Shown one piece after another: positions 22,684 through 32,087 of a stretch of DNA of 64,000 nucleotides. Made by a program: the position numbers and the translations under genes. Below the pieces are notes generated by a model that saw only the letters and a program-made list of their open reading frames with translations, did no database searches and was not told the origin of the DNA. Source of the DNA: Deltaproteobacteria bacterium GWC2_55_46 (GTDB lineage Bacteria > Desulfobacterota > GWC2-55-46); NCBI GenBank assembly GCA_001595385.3, contig LVEI03000001.1, forward strand, positions 682,001 to 746,000, written 5' to 3'. Every line of letters begins with the position of its first letter. Position 1 is the stretch's first letter.

Positions 22684-24732
22684 ATGAGAAAGCAGACCGG
22701 TATCCTGATTTATCTTTGTATGTTTGTCCTTCTTTTTTTCTCCGTCTCTAAAAGCTATTCCGAGGAGCAGCCCCCACCGCGCCTTTCCGTCCTCGAAAAT
22801 TATGTAAACCAGACCATAGCCCCGTATTTCAATGAAAACCAGGTCGTCCGCCAGTTCGGATACGATATCTTCGGGCGCCCTGCGGCCTTTGACCCGTCTG
22901 ACCTTATGCCCGTTGGCCCGGATTACCTGCTGCGGCCTGGGGACGAGCTCAAGATAAGCTTCTGGGGCAAAATAAGCTCCGACCTCTCCGTCAGGATAGG
23001 CCGTGACGGCAGCGTAAGCCTCGGCGAGTTCGGCGTCCTGCATCCGGCAGGCCTCACCTTCGCTGAGGCGAAGGCGTATCTTCAGGAGGTCGTTGCCCGC
23101 TACTACAAGCCCTCTGAAGTGAAGATGAACCTGAGCATGGGAGCGCTCTCATCTATGAGGGTCTTCGTGGCCGGAAGTGCTTCAAACCCTGGCAGCTTCA
23201 CGGTTTCATCGATGTCGTCTATCTTAAACGCGCTTATGGCGGCTGGAGGCCCGAGCAAGTCCGGGTCTATGCGCTCGATCACATTGCATCGTAACGGCAA
23301 GGTAGTCTCCGGCCTCGACCTCTATGACCTCTTGCTTAAAGGGGATAAGTCGGGGGATATAAGGCTACAGCCGGACGATGTCATATTTATCCCGCCGGTC
23401 GGGCCTCAGGTTGCTGTGGCAGGCTATGTCAAATCCCCTGGCATATATGAACTTAAAGGCGAGTCGAGCATAAAGGAAGCGATAGAGATGGCCGGAGGGA
23501 TCGACGCGCTGGCCTACTCCGGAAGGCTTAAGATAGACAGGATAGCTGAAGGCGGCAGGACCGCGGCCTTCGAATGGAAGTACGATGACGAGCTCATTAA
23601 AACCGGGGTCAGGCCGGGCGACATCATAACTATCTTTCACGCGGTAGCAGACAAGAAGCACGTAAGGCTTGAGGGCGCGGTCAAACGGGAAGGCGAATAC
23701 GGGGTAAACGGGAAGCTCACGGTAAGCGGGCTTATAAACCTCGCCGGAGGGGTTGAGCCTTATTCGTATACCAGGGAAGCTGAGCTTACCAGGGTCGACC
23801 CAACGCCAGCGGGCCCCAAGACGACAAAGTTTTTTATCGACCTCGACAAGGCGATGGCCGGCAACGCTCTGCACGACATCGAGCTTAAGGGGGATGACTA
23901 CCTCTATGTAAAGACGATCCCCGAATGGCGGCTGTACAGGAAGGTCAAGGTAAGCGGCGAGGTAAAATTCCCAGGGACATATATCGTCGAAAAGGGTGAG
24001 ACGATAAGCTCGCTCCTTTCGCGCGCCGGCGGGCTTACGGATAAGGCCTTCTTCAAAGGCGCGGTCTTCACAAGGGTCTCCGTGAGAGAGGTCCAGCAAA
24101 AACAGCTGGACGAGTCTATATCAAGGCTGGAGTACGAGCTCTTTTCTTCTTCCGCCGAGGCTATTGAGACGGCTTCCGACCCTCAGAGCGCGGAACAGCT
24201 AAGGCTTTCCATGGTCCAGAAAAAAGCGCTGATAGCCAAGCTGAAGAGCGCGCAAGCCCTCGGCAGGATCGTCATCAACCTTGAGCCCATCGACAAGTTC
24301 AAAGGCTCTGTTTACGATATCGAGCTTCTGGACGGCGACGAGGTCCGTATCCCGGAGGTGCCAGCCCAGGTACAGGTCGTAGGCTCGGTATATAACCAGA
24401 CGGCGCTCGTCTATTCCCCTGAGCTTTCGGTCTCTGAATACATCAATACCGCGGGAGGCGTCACCAAGTATGCCGCCGAGGACGAGATCTACATCCTCAA
24501 GATGAACGGCACCGCCATAAACAGCCGCCAGGCTGGAAACTGGTCTGTCGGCTGGGACAAGGTAACGGGCCGGTGGGTGACGGGTTTCATGTCCAGCTCC
24601 CTCGACCCTGGAGATACGATAGTCGTGCCGGAAAAAACGGACAGGATCGCATGGCTCAAAGAGACAAAGGACCTGACCCAGATACTTTACCAGATAGCCG
24701 TTACAGCAGGCGTATTGATAGTGGCTTTCTAA
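22684..24732 (+). CDS. polysaccharide export protein with SLBB domains
   Basis: 682-aa exported protein: signal peptide (about 1-26, IYLCMFVLLFFSVSKSYS), then a Wza-type poly-export domain (about 78-155, LLRPGDELKISFWGKISSDL), and repeated SLBB domains (about 158-230, 238-310, 316-395, 410-470 and 555-640; e.g. VAVAGYVKSPGIYELKGES, VKVSGEVKFPGTYIVEKGE, VQVVGSVYNQTALVY). A C-terminal hydrophobic helix (ILYQIAVTAGVLIVAF) may anchor it. Likely part of an outer-membrane polysaccharide export channel, but no Wzc/glycosyltransferase genes are adjacent. No lipobox is seen, unlike Wza. Confidence 0.9.
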   Translation: MRKQTGILIYLCMFVLLFFSVSKSYSEEQPPPRLSVLENYVNQTIAPYFNENQVVRQFGYDIFGRPAAFDPSDLMPVGPDYLLRPGDELKISFWGKISSDLSVRIGRDGSVSLGEFGVLHPAGLTFAEAKAYLQEVVARYYKPSEVKMNLSMGALSSMRVFVAGSASNPGSFTVSSMSSILNALMAAGGPSKSGSMRSITLHRNGKVVSGLDLYDLLLKGDKSGDIRLQPDDVIFIPPVGPQVAVAGYVKSPGIYELKGESSIKEAIEMAGGIDALAYSGRLKIDRIAEGGRTAAFEWKYDDELIKTGVRPGDIITIFHAVADKKHVRLEGAVKREGEYGVNGKLTVSGLINLAGGVEPYSYTREAELTRVDPTPAGPKTTKFFIDLDKAMAGNALHDIELKGDDYLYVKTIPEWRLYRKVKVSGEVKFPGTYIVEKGETISSLLSRAGGLTDKAFFKGAVFTRVSVREVQQKQLDESISRLEYELFSSSAEAIETASDPQSAEQLRLSMVQKKALIAKLKSAQALGRIVINLEPIDKFKGSVYDIELLDGDEVRIPEVPAQVQVVGSVYNQTALVYSPELSVSEYINTAGGVTKYAAEDEIYILKMNGTAINSRQAGNWSVGWDKVTGRWVTGFMSSSLDPGDTIVVPEKTDRIAWLKETKDLTQILYQIAVTAGVLIVAF

Positions 24733-24741
24733 AAGGCCGCT

Positions 24742-24767
24742 GTCCCTCTCCCCTCCGGGGAGGGGGA
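24742..24767. terminator. hairpin between convergent SLBB gene and nirF
   Basis: GTCCCTCTCCCC and GGGGAGGGGGAC flank TCCG. No U-run follows on either strand, so termination activity is only probable. Confidence 0.5.
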
Positions 24768-24783
24768 CAAAAGACTGCGCCTG

Positions 24784-26004
24784 TCATAGGCCGAACTTCG
24801 ATGCCCTGTCCGTAGAGAAGACCCCTGACGGCTTGTGCGACGGGAACTCCTTTATGAGCTTGTACGTGTCAGCGTCATAGACGGCGATCTTGTCCTCCTC
24901 GCGGACCGATATATAGACCGCCTCGCCCTTGGGCGTGAACTGCGGGTCAAGCGCGCCCTTGCCGACGTCTATAATCTTTTTGACCTCCATCTTCTCTACG
25001 TCTATCACATCTACAAGCCTCTCCTCCGGGCTTCCTGGCGCTCCGACGTTATCGACCCAGACCTCCCTGCCTCCAGGCCTTGCCACCACAAATAGCGGGG
25101 TGCCGGAAACAGGAATCGATCTCATCACCTTCCAGTTTTTGATGTCGTATACTATGACCCTTTTTTCGGCGAAGGCAGGCACGAAGGCTATGTCTCCGGC
25201 TATGGCCCATGACTCAAGGTGCGGTATATGGTAGAGCGGCACCTTCTCGCCATCGGGAGAGAGCCCGGCCTTTCTTTCGCGCACGTCGAGCCTTTTCATC
25301 CCGTCGAGCTTCCAGGTATCGAGGAGCCCCATCCAGTCCGAGTTGAGCAGGCCCACGAGATAGTACCTGCCGTCAGGCGTTATAAGCTGGTCGTAGGGCG
25401 TGTCGCCCACGTCGTTGAACTTCCTTATTACGGGGAAACCCTCCTGCTTCATATCGACTACCCATACGGCGTTGCCTTCCATGAGGCCGAATATCATGAG
25501 GTTGTCCGGGGTGTCGAGCGGCCCGACCGTCCGCGACCTTATCTGTGTGCCGTCGGCCGTCTCCTTTATGACGGCGGGTATCTCCTTTACGAGCTTCAAG
25601 GTCTCGGAATCCATTATGACAACGCCGCCCGGGTCGTAGTTGCAGACCATGACATATTTATTGTCCCTTGATATCGCTATGCCAATGGAATTCTCCCCTG
25701 ACTTCGCCTGCCTGTCGAGCCTCATCTCGATAAGGTCGACCTTGCTGAGCGTGCCGTCCCTGGCTATGACGTAAGCGAAGCGCGCGTCCCTGGAAAAGAC
25801 TATGGTGCCGTGCCTTAAGTTCCCCAGCCCCTCTACCCTGCCCAGAAGCTCATGGTTTATCGTATCGAATACCGCTACGCGCCCTTTTTCCCTCTCCACC
25901 ACTACCATGAGCGCTGCCGTGCCGTATACCTTCTTAGGGGGTTCTGCCAGTGCCTGGGTAGAAAGGAGCAAGAACGTAAACGCCGCTACAAGCAACTTTC
26001 TCAT
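24784..26004 (-). CDS. nirF: heme d1 biosynthesis protein NirF
   Basis: Required for a late step of heme d1 synthesis; a d1-type eight-bladed propeller without the cytochrome c domain. Start at 26004 (MRKLLVAAFTFLLLSTQALA) follows AAGGAGG; the frame extends upstream but without a ribosome site. It has a Sec signal peptide, so it is exported. Blades are visible as repeated motifs (VAVFDTINHELLGRVEG, GVVIMDSETLKLVKEI, VIVYDIKNWKVMRSIP, IAVYDADTYKLIKEFP), and GTPLFVVARPGGREVWVDN is a typical d1-domain stretch. 406 aa. Lies 40 bp downstream of nirJ. Confidence 0.9.
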   Translation of the reverse strand: MRKLLVAAFTFLLLSTQALAEPPKKVYGTAALMVVVEREKGRVAVFDTINHELLGRVEGLGNLRHGTIVFSRDARFAYVIARDGTLSKVDLIEMRLDRQAKSGENSIGIAISRDNKYVMVCNYDPGGVVIMDSETLKLVKEIPAVIKETADGTQIRSRTVGPLDTPDNLMIFGLMEGNAVWVVDMKQEGFPVIRKFNDVGDTPYDQLITPDGRYYLVGLLNSDWMGLLDTWKLDGMKRLDVRERKAGLSPDGEKVPLYHIPHLESWAIAGDIAFVPAFAEKRVIVYDIKNWKVMRSIPVSGTPLFVVARPGGREVWVDNVGAPGSPEERLVDVIDVEKMEVKKIIDVGKGALDPQFTPKGEAVYISVREEDKIAVYDADTYKLIKEFPSHKPSGVFSTDRASKFGL

Positions 26005-26044
26005 GACGCCTCCTTGTAAAATACTATAGTATGAATATGGCAAG

Positions 26045-27187
26045 TCAGCTGATTCCAAGCTCTTCGTCCGTCAAATAACAGGCCGGGTCCTCGGCCCAGA
26101 TATCCCCCGTGGCAAACTCGGCGCGCACCCTGTAGCTCCCCCCGCATATGTCGAAAAAGGCGCACTTCGCGCACCTTCCCTTCACATAGCCGCGTCTGTC
26201 CTTGAGCGCCATGAGGAGCGGGTCAGTCGAGGTCCATATCTCGCCAAAGGGCCTCTCTTTGACATTACCAAAAGAATGCGCTGTCCAGAACTGGTCGGCG
26301 TGCACGTTGCCGACGCTGTCTATGTTGCCGAGACTTACGCCTGAAGAGTTGCCGCCCCTTCCGGCAAGGAGCTTCCTTACCATCGCCGCCCTCTCCGGGT
26401 CGGACTTGACGAGCAACCGGTAAAGATAGACCCCGTCCACGTCGTTGCTGCCGGTGACTATGTCCTTCCTCCCGCCAAAAGCCCTCGCGCGGTCAAATAT
26501 ATAGCCTACGGCCTCTCTCGTCTCCCTGTGGTCAAGGTCTTCCCGCGCAAACCTCTCCCCCCTGCCCGCATAGACGAGATGGGCGAAGTAGCCCCTGTCT
26601 ATCCCTTCCCTCTCTATCAACTCGAATATGAAGGGCAGCTCCCCTATCGTCTTCCTGCTCATCGTGAAGCGCACTCCGACGATGAGGCCGGCGTCACGGC
26701 AATGCCTCATGCCTTCTATCGCCAGCCTGTACCCGCCTTTGCTGCCCCTGAGCCTGTCGTTTACCTCTTCGCCACCGTCAAGGCTTACCCCCACGTAGAC
26801 GACACCAGCGTCCTTGATCCTTTGCGCGGTCTCTTCCTCTATCGAGACTCCGTTTGTGGAAAGGATGCTCCTTACGCCCCTGGAGGCGGCGTACTCGATG
26901 AGCTTGAAAATATCGGGCCTTTGCAGCGGGTCCCCGCCTGAGAATATGAGGGCAGGCACCTTGAAGTCGGCAAGCCCGTCTATGATGGCGAGCGCTTCAG
27001 TTGTGGAGAGCTCTCCAGGGTATTCTTTTTTTCCGGAGTCGTTGTAGCAGTGTACGCAGCTGAGGGTGCAGCTCCTGGTGATGTTCCAGACCACGACCGG
27101 GCGGTCCTCACGCAAATAGCGAGCGCTATCCGTGGAGCTACCCTGGCCCGGCAAAGACTTCCCGAGAAGCTTTGATACGCTCAGCAT
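26045..27187 (-). CDS. nirJ: radical SAM heme d1 synthase NirJ
   Basis: Radical SAM enzyme that removes the propionate side chains and introduces the oxo groups of heme d1. CTLSCVHC (C-x3-C-x2-C) binds the SAM iron-sulfur cluster; FSGGDPLQRPDIF and VGVSLDGGEEVNDRLRG are standard radical SAM core segments. A C-terminal SPASM-like cysteine set is present (CAKCAFFDICGG, then a C in AEDPACYLTD). 380 aa, normal for NirJ. Starts 30 bp after the diheme cytochrome gene and is followed by nirF. Confidence 0.92.
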   Translation of the reverse strand: MLSVSKLLGKSLPGQGSSTDSARYLREDRPVVVWNITRSCTLSCVHCYNDSGKKEYPGELSTTEALAIIDGLADFKVPALIFSGGDPLQRPDIFKLIEYAASRGVRSILSTNGVSIEEETAQRIKDAGVVYVGVSLDGGEEVNDRLRGSKGGYRLAIEGMRHCRDAGLIVGVRFTMSRKTIGELPFIFELIEREGIDRGYFAHLVYAGRGERFAREDLDHRETREAVGYIFDRARAFGGRKDIVTGSNDVDGVYLYRLLVKSDPERAAMVRKLLAGRGGNSSGVSLGNIDSVGNVHADQFWTAHSFGNVKERPFGEIWTSTDPLLMALKDRRGYVKGRCAKCAFFDICGGSYRVRAEFATGDIWAEDPACYLTDEELGIS

Positions 27188-27217
27188 AGCTTTAGTCCTG
27201 GATGAGAGGTAGGATAG

Positions 27218-27979
27218 CTACTTTGACTTATTCTGCCTGAACCTCATGTATGAGATCAGCTCGTCTATCTCGTCCGGGCTCAAAACGGCAAGACCGCCCA
27301 TGCCCTTAAGATAGCCCTTCATGGGCGTGCCGGGCCTTCCCCACATGATCGTGCCCCTGAGCTCGCCATCGGATATCGACGACAGAAGGCCCGCGTCTAA
27401 CAGCGGCGGGGCCATCGCGCCCTCGCCTTCCGGGCCGTGACAGCCGCCGCAGAGGATGAAATGCCTTTCGCCCCTTTGAGTATATAAGGGCGAAACTGCA
27501 TGGGACGGGGCAACTACCTGCTCGCCTTCCTGCCATGATTTTATGTACGACGCTATATCTTCAATCTCCAGGCTTGCGAGCCTTCCGTTAAAGGACGGAC
27601 AACCGAGCAGAGGCCTGCCATAGAGCATCGTCCCGGTAAAATAATCGAGGGTGACCGTGCGAAGGAGCCCCTCTTTCCTCAGGGCAGGGGCCTTTAGCCC
27701 CTCGCCCCCCTTGCCGTGGCATGAGGAGCAGTTTTCAATGTACAGAGTCCTGCCTTTCCCCTCCGAAAAAGCGTACGAAGGGAAGAGCCCGATGGAGATG
27801 ATGACAAGGAGGGAAGCAGAGAAGAATTTCACAGATCCGATTCTATCAGAAAATGAAGAAAATGTTAACATGAAAAAGGAAATCAGGTTGACAGAAGAAG
27901 AAGTCGGTGCTAAGTTGGTTAATAGTAAAAGGCGCAAAATGTTCAGGTAAACTGCGTTTTTTGTAACAATCATCACCAT
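27218..27979 (-). CDS. diheme c-type cytochrome (NirC-like electron carrier)
   Basis: Two c-heme sites, CSSCH and CGGCH, each in a small cytochrome c domain (about 70-145 and 155-245) with distal-Met candidates (GTMLYGRPLL; GTPMKGYLKGMGG). It probably passes electrons to NirS or NirN in the periplasm. The start is uncertain: the ATG at 27979 has AAGGAGAGG ten bases upstream but gives a long hydrophobic N-terminus; a GTG at 27832 would give a clean signal peptide (VKFFSASLLVIISIGLFPSY). First gene of the leftward nir unit. NirC of other denitrifiers is monoheme, so the diheme form is a variation. Confidence 0.8.
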   Translation of the reverse strand: MVMIVTKNAVYLNILRLLLLTNLAPTSSSVNLISFFMLTFSSFSDRIGSVKFFSASLLVIISIGLFPSYAFSEGKGRTLYIENCSSCHGKGGEGLKAPALRKEGLLRTVTLDYFTGTMLYGRPLLGCPSFNGRLASLEIEDIASYIKSWQEGEQVVAPSHAVSPLYTQRGERHFILCGGCHGPEGEGAMAPPLLDAGLLSSISDGELRGTIMWGRPGTPMKGYLKGMGGLAVLSPDEIDELISYMRFRQNKSK

Positions 27980-28084
27980 ATGCCGCCAGCCTCTCCTTAC
28001 GCTCGTTATCCTTGGCGTATTTCTAAATATTTTGTTACAATTTTATATTTTTACTAACTCTAACGGCACTACTCAAGGTCTGAT

Positions 28085-28882
28085 TTGACTCCAAAGGTCT
28101 ATCTTGTCGGGGCAGGGCCCGGTGATCCGGAGCTAATAACCATCAAAGGCAGACGTGTCCTCGAAGAGGCTCAAGTCGTCATCTACGACCGTCTCGTCTC
28201 AGAGCGGATACTCGACCTCGCTGGAGATGACGCCGAGCTTATATTCGTAGGCAAGGAGACCTCCTTCCACTCCACTGCCCAGGAAGATATCAACCGCCTC
28301 ATCGCGGCGCACGCCAGGAGAGGAAAACGGGTAGTAAGGCTCAAGGGCGGCGACCCTTATATCTTCGGGAGGGGCGGTGAGGAGGCCTCCCACCTGCATG
28401 ATGAAGGCATCCCTTTCGAAGTGGTGCCTGGCGTCACCGCAGCCTCCGGCATAGGGGCCTACGCCGGTATCCCGCTTACAGACCGCCGGTACTCCCAGGC
28501 CGTGACCCTCGTTACCGGCCACCGCATGAAGGGCGAAGGGCTCGAAGACCTCAACTGGGCCGCCCTTGCCGGGCTTGGCCACACCCTGGTCTTCTACATG
28601 GGAGTGGCCAATATTTCCGAGATAACCGGCAAGCTCATGGCGAACGGTCGGGCTCCTTCGACTCCGGCGGCTATGGTCAGCCGCGGCACAATGCCGGGGC
28701 AAAGGACGGTACTCGGCACGCTATCCGACATAGACGTACGGTGCAGGGAAGAGGGGGTAAAGCCCCCGGCGCTACTCATCATCGGAGAGGTCGTTGAGCT
28801 AAGCCGCGTCCTTAACTGGTCCGAGCAGGCGTTGGACGAATCTCAGGTCCCGATCGACGGGCCGCTTAAATCCTTCGGCTAA
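28085..28882 (+). CDS. nirE: uroporphyrinogen-III C-methyltransferase (NirE/SUMT)
   Basis: Makes precorrin-2 from uroporphyrinogen III and SAM, the entry to siroheme and heme d1. 265 aa with hallmark segments VYLVGAGPGDPELITIKG, VIYDRLVSERIL, VVRLKGGDPYIFGRGGEE, VVPGVTAASGIGAYAGIPLT and LVFYMGVANI. The likely start is TTG at 28085 behind AAGG; no in-frame ATG fits the conserved N-terminus. First gene of the rightward nir unit, divergent from the diheme cytochrome. No precorrin-2 dehydrogenase/chelatase is fused or adjacent. Confidence 0.9.
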   Translation: MTPKVYLVGAGPGDPELITIKGRRVLEEAQVVIYDRLVSERILDLAGDDAELIFVGKETSFHSTAQEDINRLIAAHARRGKRVVRLKGGDPYIFGRGGEEASHLHDEGIPFEVVPGVTAASGIGAYAGIPLTDRRYSQAVTLVTGHRMKGEGLEDLNWAALAGLGHTLVFYMGVANISEITGKLMANGRAPSTPAAMVSRGTMPGQRTVLGTLSDIDVRCREEGVKPPALLIIGEVVELSRVLNWSEQALDESQVPIDGPLKSFG

Positions 28883-28905
28883 AAAGGCTTTAAAAGGAGT
28901 GTGGG

Positions 28906-29370
28906 ATGACAGATACGCTGGATGGCATTGATAAGAGCCTTCTGAACAGGATCCAGGGTGATTTTCCGTTGTCTGCCGACCCCTACTCGGAGATAGGGCG
29001 CGAGCTTGGGATAAGCGCTGAGGAGGCGCTTTCAAGGATGCGCGCCCTCGTAGAGGCCGGGGTCGTCCGCAAGGTCGGGGCGTTCTTCGACGCGCGCAAG
29101 ATGGGCTACACCTCTACCCTTTGCGCCATGGACGTGCCTCAGGAGAGGCTTCAGGAGGCGGCCTCGGCCGTAAACTCGTACCCGGAGATCACGCATAATT
29201 ACCTGCGGGCCGGCCACCCCAACATGTGGTTCACCGTTATAGCCGGGTCGAAAGAGAGGATAGAAGAGATAATATCCGAGATATCGGTCAAGACATCTGT
29301 GTGTCCCATACGCAACCTCAACGCGACGAAGATGTTCAAGGTGAAGGTCGACCTCAAGGTGGGGGAATGA
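28906..29370 (+). CDS. siroheme decarboxylase subunit (NirD/L/G/H, AhbA/B family), first
   Basis: Decarboxylates siroheme to 12,18-didecarboxysiroheme on the way to heme d1. 154 aa of the AsnC/Lrp-like fold: N-terminal HTH-like region (LLNRIQGDFPLSADPYSEIG, LGISAEEALSRMRALVEAG), then the ligand-binding half (VRKVGAFFDARKMGYTSTLC, ITHNYLRAGHPNMWFTVIAG). Start at 28906 follows AAGGAGTG. It overlaps the next, related gene by four bases; the two presumably form a heterodimer like AhbA-AhbB. Regulator function is unlikely in this context. Confidence 0.88.
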   Translation: MTDTLDGIDKSLLNRIQGDFPLSADPYSEIGRELGISAEEALSRMRALVEAGVVRKVGAFFDARKMGYTSTLCAMDVPQERLQEAASAVNSYPEITHNYLRAGHPNMWFTVIAGSKERIEEIISEISVKTSVCPIRNLNATKMFKVKVDLKVGE

Positions 29371-29861
29371 TGGAACCGAGGGACATAGAGCTTATAAGGG
29401 CGCTGCAGGACGAAGAGATATTCCTTATGCAGAGGCCCTTCGAAGAGGCGGCAAGGAGGCTTGGCTGGGGGCTTCAAGAGGTGCTTGAGCGCGCCGCGGC
29501 GCTTAAAGGTTCAGGGGTCATAAGGAGGTTCGGCGCCGCGCTCACCCCAAGGAACGCCGGGTTCAAGGCCAATTCGATGGTGGTCTGGGAGATAGCCGAG
29601 GAGAAGGCGATGGAGGCTGGAAACCGCCTTGCGGGGCACCCGAGGGTAAGCCACTGCTATATAAGGCCGTGTTTTGATGGATTCCCTTACAACGTCTACA
29701 CCATGGCACACGGGAACGACCCGGAAGACCTCGAAAGGATTGTCCTTGAGCTTGCCGGGATAGCCTCCGCTGCCTCTTACAGGACGCTCGATTCGCTCAA
29801 GGAGTTCAAAAAAAGCTCTCCCGTCTATTTTCCACGGCCGACCGAGCCAGCCGGGGCCTGA
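29367..29861 (+). CDS. siroheme decarboxylase subunit (NirD/L/G/H, AhbA/B family), second
   Basis: Paralogue of the preceding gene: ALKGSGVIRRFGAALTPRNA, HPRVSHCYIRPCFDGFPYNV and YTMAHGNDPEDLERIV match the same fold and active-site region. Two consecutive ATGs (29367 and 29370) follow GGTGGGGG; the first overlaps the upstream TGA. 164 aa. Only two such genes are present, where Pseudomonas-type clusters have four, so a single heterodimer probably does the job. Confidence 0.88.
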   Translation: MMEPRDIELIRALQDEEIFLMQRPFEEAARRLGWGLQEVLERAAALKGSGVIRRFGAALTPRNAGFKANSMVVWEIAEEKAMEAGNRLAGHPRVSHCYIRPCFDGFPYNVYTMAHGNDPEDLERIVLELAGIASAASYRTLDSLKEFKKSSPVYFPRPTEPAGA

Positions 29862-29902
29862 GGGCCAAAAAGCACGTCAAACCTATTGGACGGAAAACCC
29901 AG

Positions 29903-31312
29903 ATGATGAAGAAGCTGCTGCCCGCGATACTCGCCACATTACTACTCTGCGGCCATGCCTTTGCAACCGGAGAGGCAATTTATTCGAAGCACTGCTCAAA
30001 CTGCCATCACCCTGAAAGATACGGACTGAGCGGACCGCCCCTGATACCAGAGTACTTCGGCATGAAAAAGGAGAAGGAGCTTATCTCTATCGTGGCTAAC
30101 GGGCTTGAGGCTACGAACATGCCTGCCTTCAAAGGCCTCCTCACGGACGATGAGATAAAAGAGGTGGTGGCGTTCTTAAAGACCCCCGCCAGGACGCCGA
30201 GGTGGGAACAAGCTGAGATGCTCTCCACCTGGGATCTGGCCGTTACGGAAGACAATGGGAGAGAGGCCCCCTATGATTTAGAGAACTTCTTCATGGTCGT
30301 GGAGGGCGGCACAGGCAAGGTCCATTTCATGGACGGCGGCAGCTTCGAGGTGCTCGGCAATGTCAAGGCCGGGGCTGTCCATGGCGGCCCGAAGTTCTCC
30401 CCATCCCTCAAGGAGGCCTACGTGGTCTCAAGGGACGGATGGGTCACAAAATACGACATCGTCAACCTGAAGGAGACCGGACGGCTGAGGACAGGCATAA
30501 GCGCGCGTAACCTGGCCATCTCTTCGGACGGGACGAGGCTGGCGGTCGCCACCCTTCTCCCGGAAGGGCTTGTAATACTCGATTCGCTTACCATGAAGCC
30601 GGTCAAGACCTTTAGCGGGATAGGAGCGGTCAGCTCCGTATACGCCTTGAAGGGCAGCTCCAGATTCGTGGCTGCCCTCAAGGACAGGCCGGAGGTCATC
30701 CTCATTGATGAGTCGACCCTGGAGACCAGGACTATCGCGACAGGACAGCCCCTTACAGACTTCTTCATAGAACCGGAGGAGAGGTATATTATCGGCACGT
30801 CGAGGGGCGCCTCCGATATAACTGTACTGGACCTCAAGGAAGAAAAGGTCGTAAGGTCAATAAAATCCGGGGTGAGGATGCCGCACCTCGCCTCTGCCGC
30901 GGTCTGGAGCCAGGGCGGCTCCGTTTACGCCGCCTTCCCGCACATAGGCGAGCCCCTTGTTAGCGTTCTAAGGCTCTATGACTGGGAGCTTGTGGCCGAG
31001 ATAAAGATGAAAGGCCCCGGCTTTTTCGCCCGTACTCACGAGTATATCCCGCATATCTGGGTGGACACAGGCACCGATACGGTTGAGCTCATAGACAAGA
31101 AGACACTAAAGCTCGCTGGCGAGGTCATCCCTCAGCCCGGCAAAAAAGCGATGCACATCGAGTTCACCAAGGAAGGCTCCTTCGCGCTGGTGAGCGTGTG
31201 GGAGGACGACGGCGCCGTCGTGGTCTATGATACCCGCACGCTAAAGCCTGTAAAGAGCCTGCCTTTCAAAAAGCCGGTCGGCAAATACAACGCTACGAAC
31301 AAGAGGTTCTGA
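29903..31312 (+). CDS. nirN: cytochrome c-d1 type protein NirN
   Basis: NirN-type protein that oxidises dihydro-heme d1 to heme d1 in the periplasm and hands it to NirS. 469 aa: signal peptide (MMKKLLPAILATLLLCGHAF), cytochrome c domain with one heme site CSNCHH (about 28-95, Met candidate in TNMPAFKG), and a d1-type propeller (about 110-469: VHFMDGGSFEVLGNVKAG, LVILDSLTMKPVKTF, ITVLDLKEEKVVRSI, HEYIPHIWVDTGTDTVEL). It lacks the paired SSHH active-site histidines of NirS. Similar domain order to NirS explains possible misannotation as nitrite reductase. Confidence 0.82.
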   Translation: MMKKLLPAILATLLLCGHAFATGEAIYSKHCSNCHHPERYGLSGPPLIPEYFGMKKEKELISIVANGLEATNMPAFKGLLTDDEIKEVVAFLKTPARTPRWEQAEMLSTWDLAVTEDNGREAPYDLENFFMVVEGGTGKVHFMDGGSFEVLGNVKAGAVHGGPKFSPSLKEAYVVSRDGWVTKYDIVNLKETGRLRTGISARNLAISSDGTRLAVATLLPEGLVILDSLTMKPVKTFSGIGAVSSVYALKGSSRFVAALKDRPEVILIDESTLETRTIATGQPLTDFFIEPEERYIIGTSRGASDITVLDLKEEKVVRSIKSGVRMPHLASAAVWSQGGSVYAAFPHIGEPLVSVLRLYDWELVAEIKMKGPGFFARTHEYIPHIWVDTGTDTVELIDKKTLKLAGEVIPQPGKKAMHIEFTKEGSFALVSVWEDDGAVVVYDTRTLKPVKSLPFKKPVGKYNATNKRF

Positions 31313-31684
31313 GCTGATCCAGGCACGTTAAATGCCTGCCAGACAAGCTATTCCAGCGCCAAAGGCCGCCTCCTTAACCAGGAAGCCGCTTACCGGTTCA
31401 AGCGCCTTCCTGTCGCATGCGGCATTTTTGCAAGCGGAAGTAAAACGACTGTTTTTAAAAAGAAAAAACCAATACATCAAATGTAATGCATTCCATATTG
31501 CCGCATCATAACAAACAAGGCCAGCTTCCCCGCCAGTAATCCCTCATATTACATTGTTTTTTAAGCCACATATTACCGGCACGTCTTTTGCAATCAACAC
31601 AATCCGGACCGATCCATCCCGAATCAGGAGTGGAGAAGGCATGCGCTCTTTTGCTTTTATGAAATCTTTTTAAAGGAGGAAAGA
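31313..31684. promoter_or_regulatory. gap between nirN and the 98-aa secreted protein gene
   Basis: About 370 bp without a supported gene; AT-rich around 31450-31570. The gene at 31685 has a strong ribosome site AAAGGAGGA, so its promoter should be here. I see no FNR-type TTGAT-N4-ATCAA dyad. Confidence 0.4.
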
Positions 31685-31981
31685 ATGAAAGGGTTTTACC
31701 TGACGATCGCAGCTCTATTATCTATCTTCGTATTAAGCACTACCGTGAAGGCTGAAGAGCTTCTGGACGCGGACAGGATAATATCCGCGATGGAGGACAA
31801 CTACAACGGCTACACCTACAAGAACGTCCACAAGCTGGATAGCTTCATCGCCGCCCTCGGCGACCAGTATACCCCGGAAAGGTATCAGGCGATCATGGAC
31901 CCCGCCAGGTTTACCGGTCTCCTCAACGAGAAGCATGCCGAGCAGGCCTTTGCAACCTGGTTATTCTCAGAGAGAAACTAA
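31685..31981 (+). CDS. 98-aa secreted hypothetical protein next to the nir genes
   Basis: Signal peptide MKGFYLTIAALLSIFVLSTT with cleavage near VKA-EEL, then a helical mature part (DRIISAMEDNYNGYTYKNVH, FATWLFSERN). No cysteines or heme site. Strong ribosome site AAAGGAGGA and a terminator directly downstream make it a real small gene. Context suggests a link to periplasmic nitrite respiration, but no family is recognised. Confidence 0.7.
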   Translation: MKGFYLTIAALLSIFVLSTTVKAEELLDADRIISAMEDNYNGYTYKNVHKLDSFIAALGDQYTPERYQAIMDPARFTGLLNEKHAEQAFATWLFSERN

Positions 31982-32001
31982 GGACAAAAGAGAGGCAGAC
32001 A

Positions 32002-32040
32002 TGAAAGCCGGCCGTGATTTCACGGCCGGCTTTCATTTTT
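32002..32040 (+). terminator. terminator after the 98-aa gene
   Basis: 15-bp perfect stem (TGAAAGCCGGCCGTG, 32002-32016, with 32021-32035) followed by TTTTT on the plus strand. Confidence 0.9.
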
Positions 32041-32087
32041 GGCTACATGCCTAAACACCGCCAGGATGGCCAGTTGCGGTTTGAACC

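Noticed and set aside
28906-29861. Pair of Lrp/AsnC transcription regulators
   Set aside because: The fold is shared, but the order between nirE and nirN and the decarboxylase-type segments identify siroheme decarboxylase subunits.
29903-31312. Second nitrite reductase NirS
   Set aside because: Has c and d1-type domains but lacks the paired SSHH pocket histidines and lies with d1 synthesis genes; NirN fits better.
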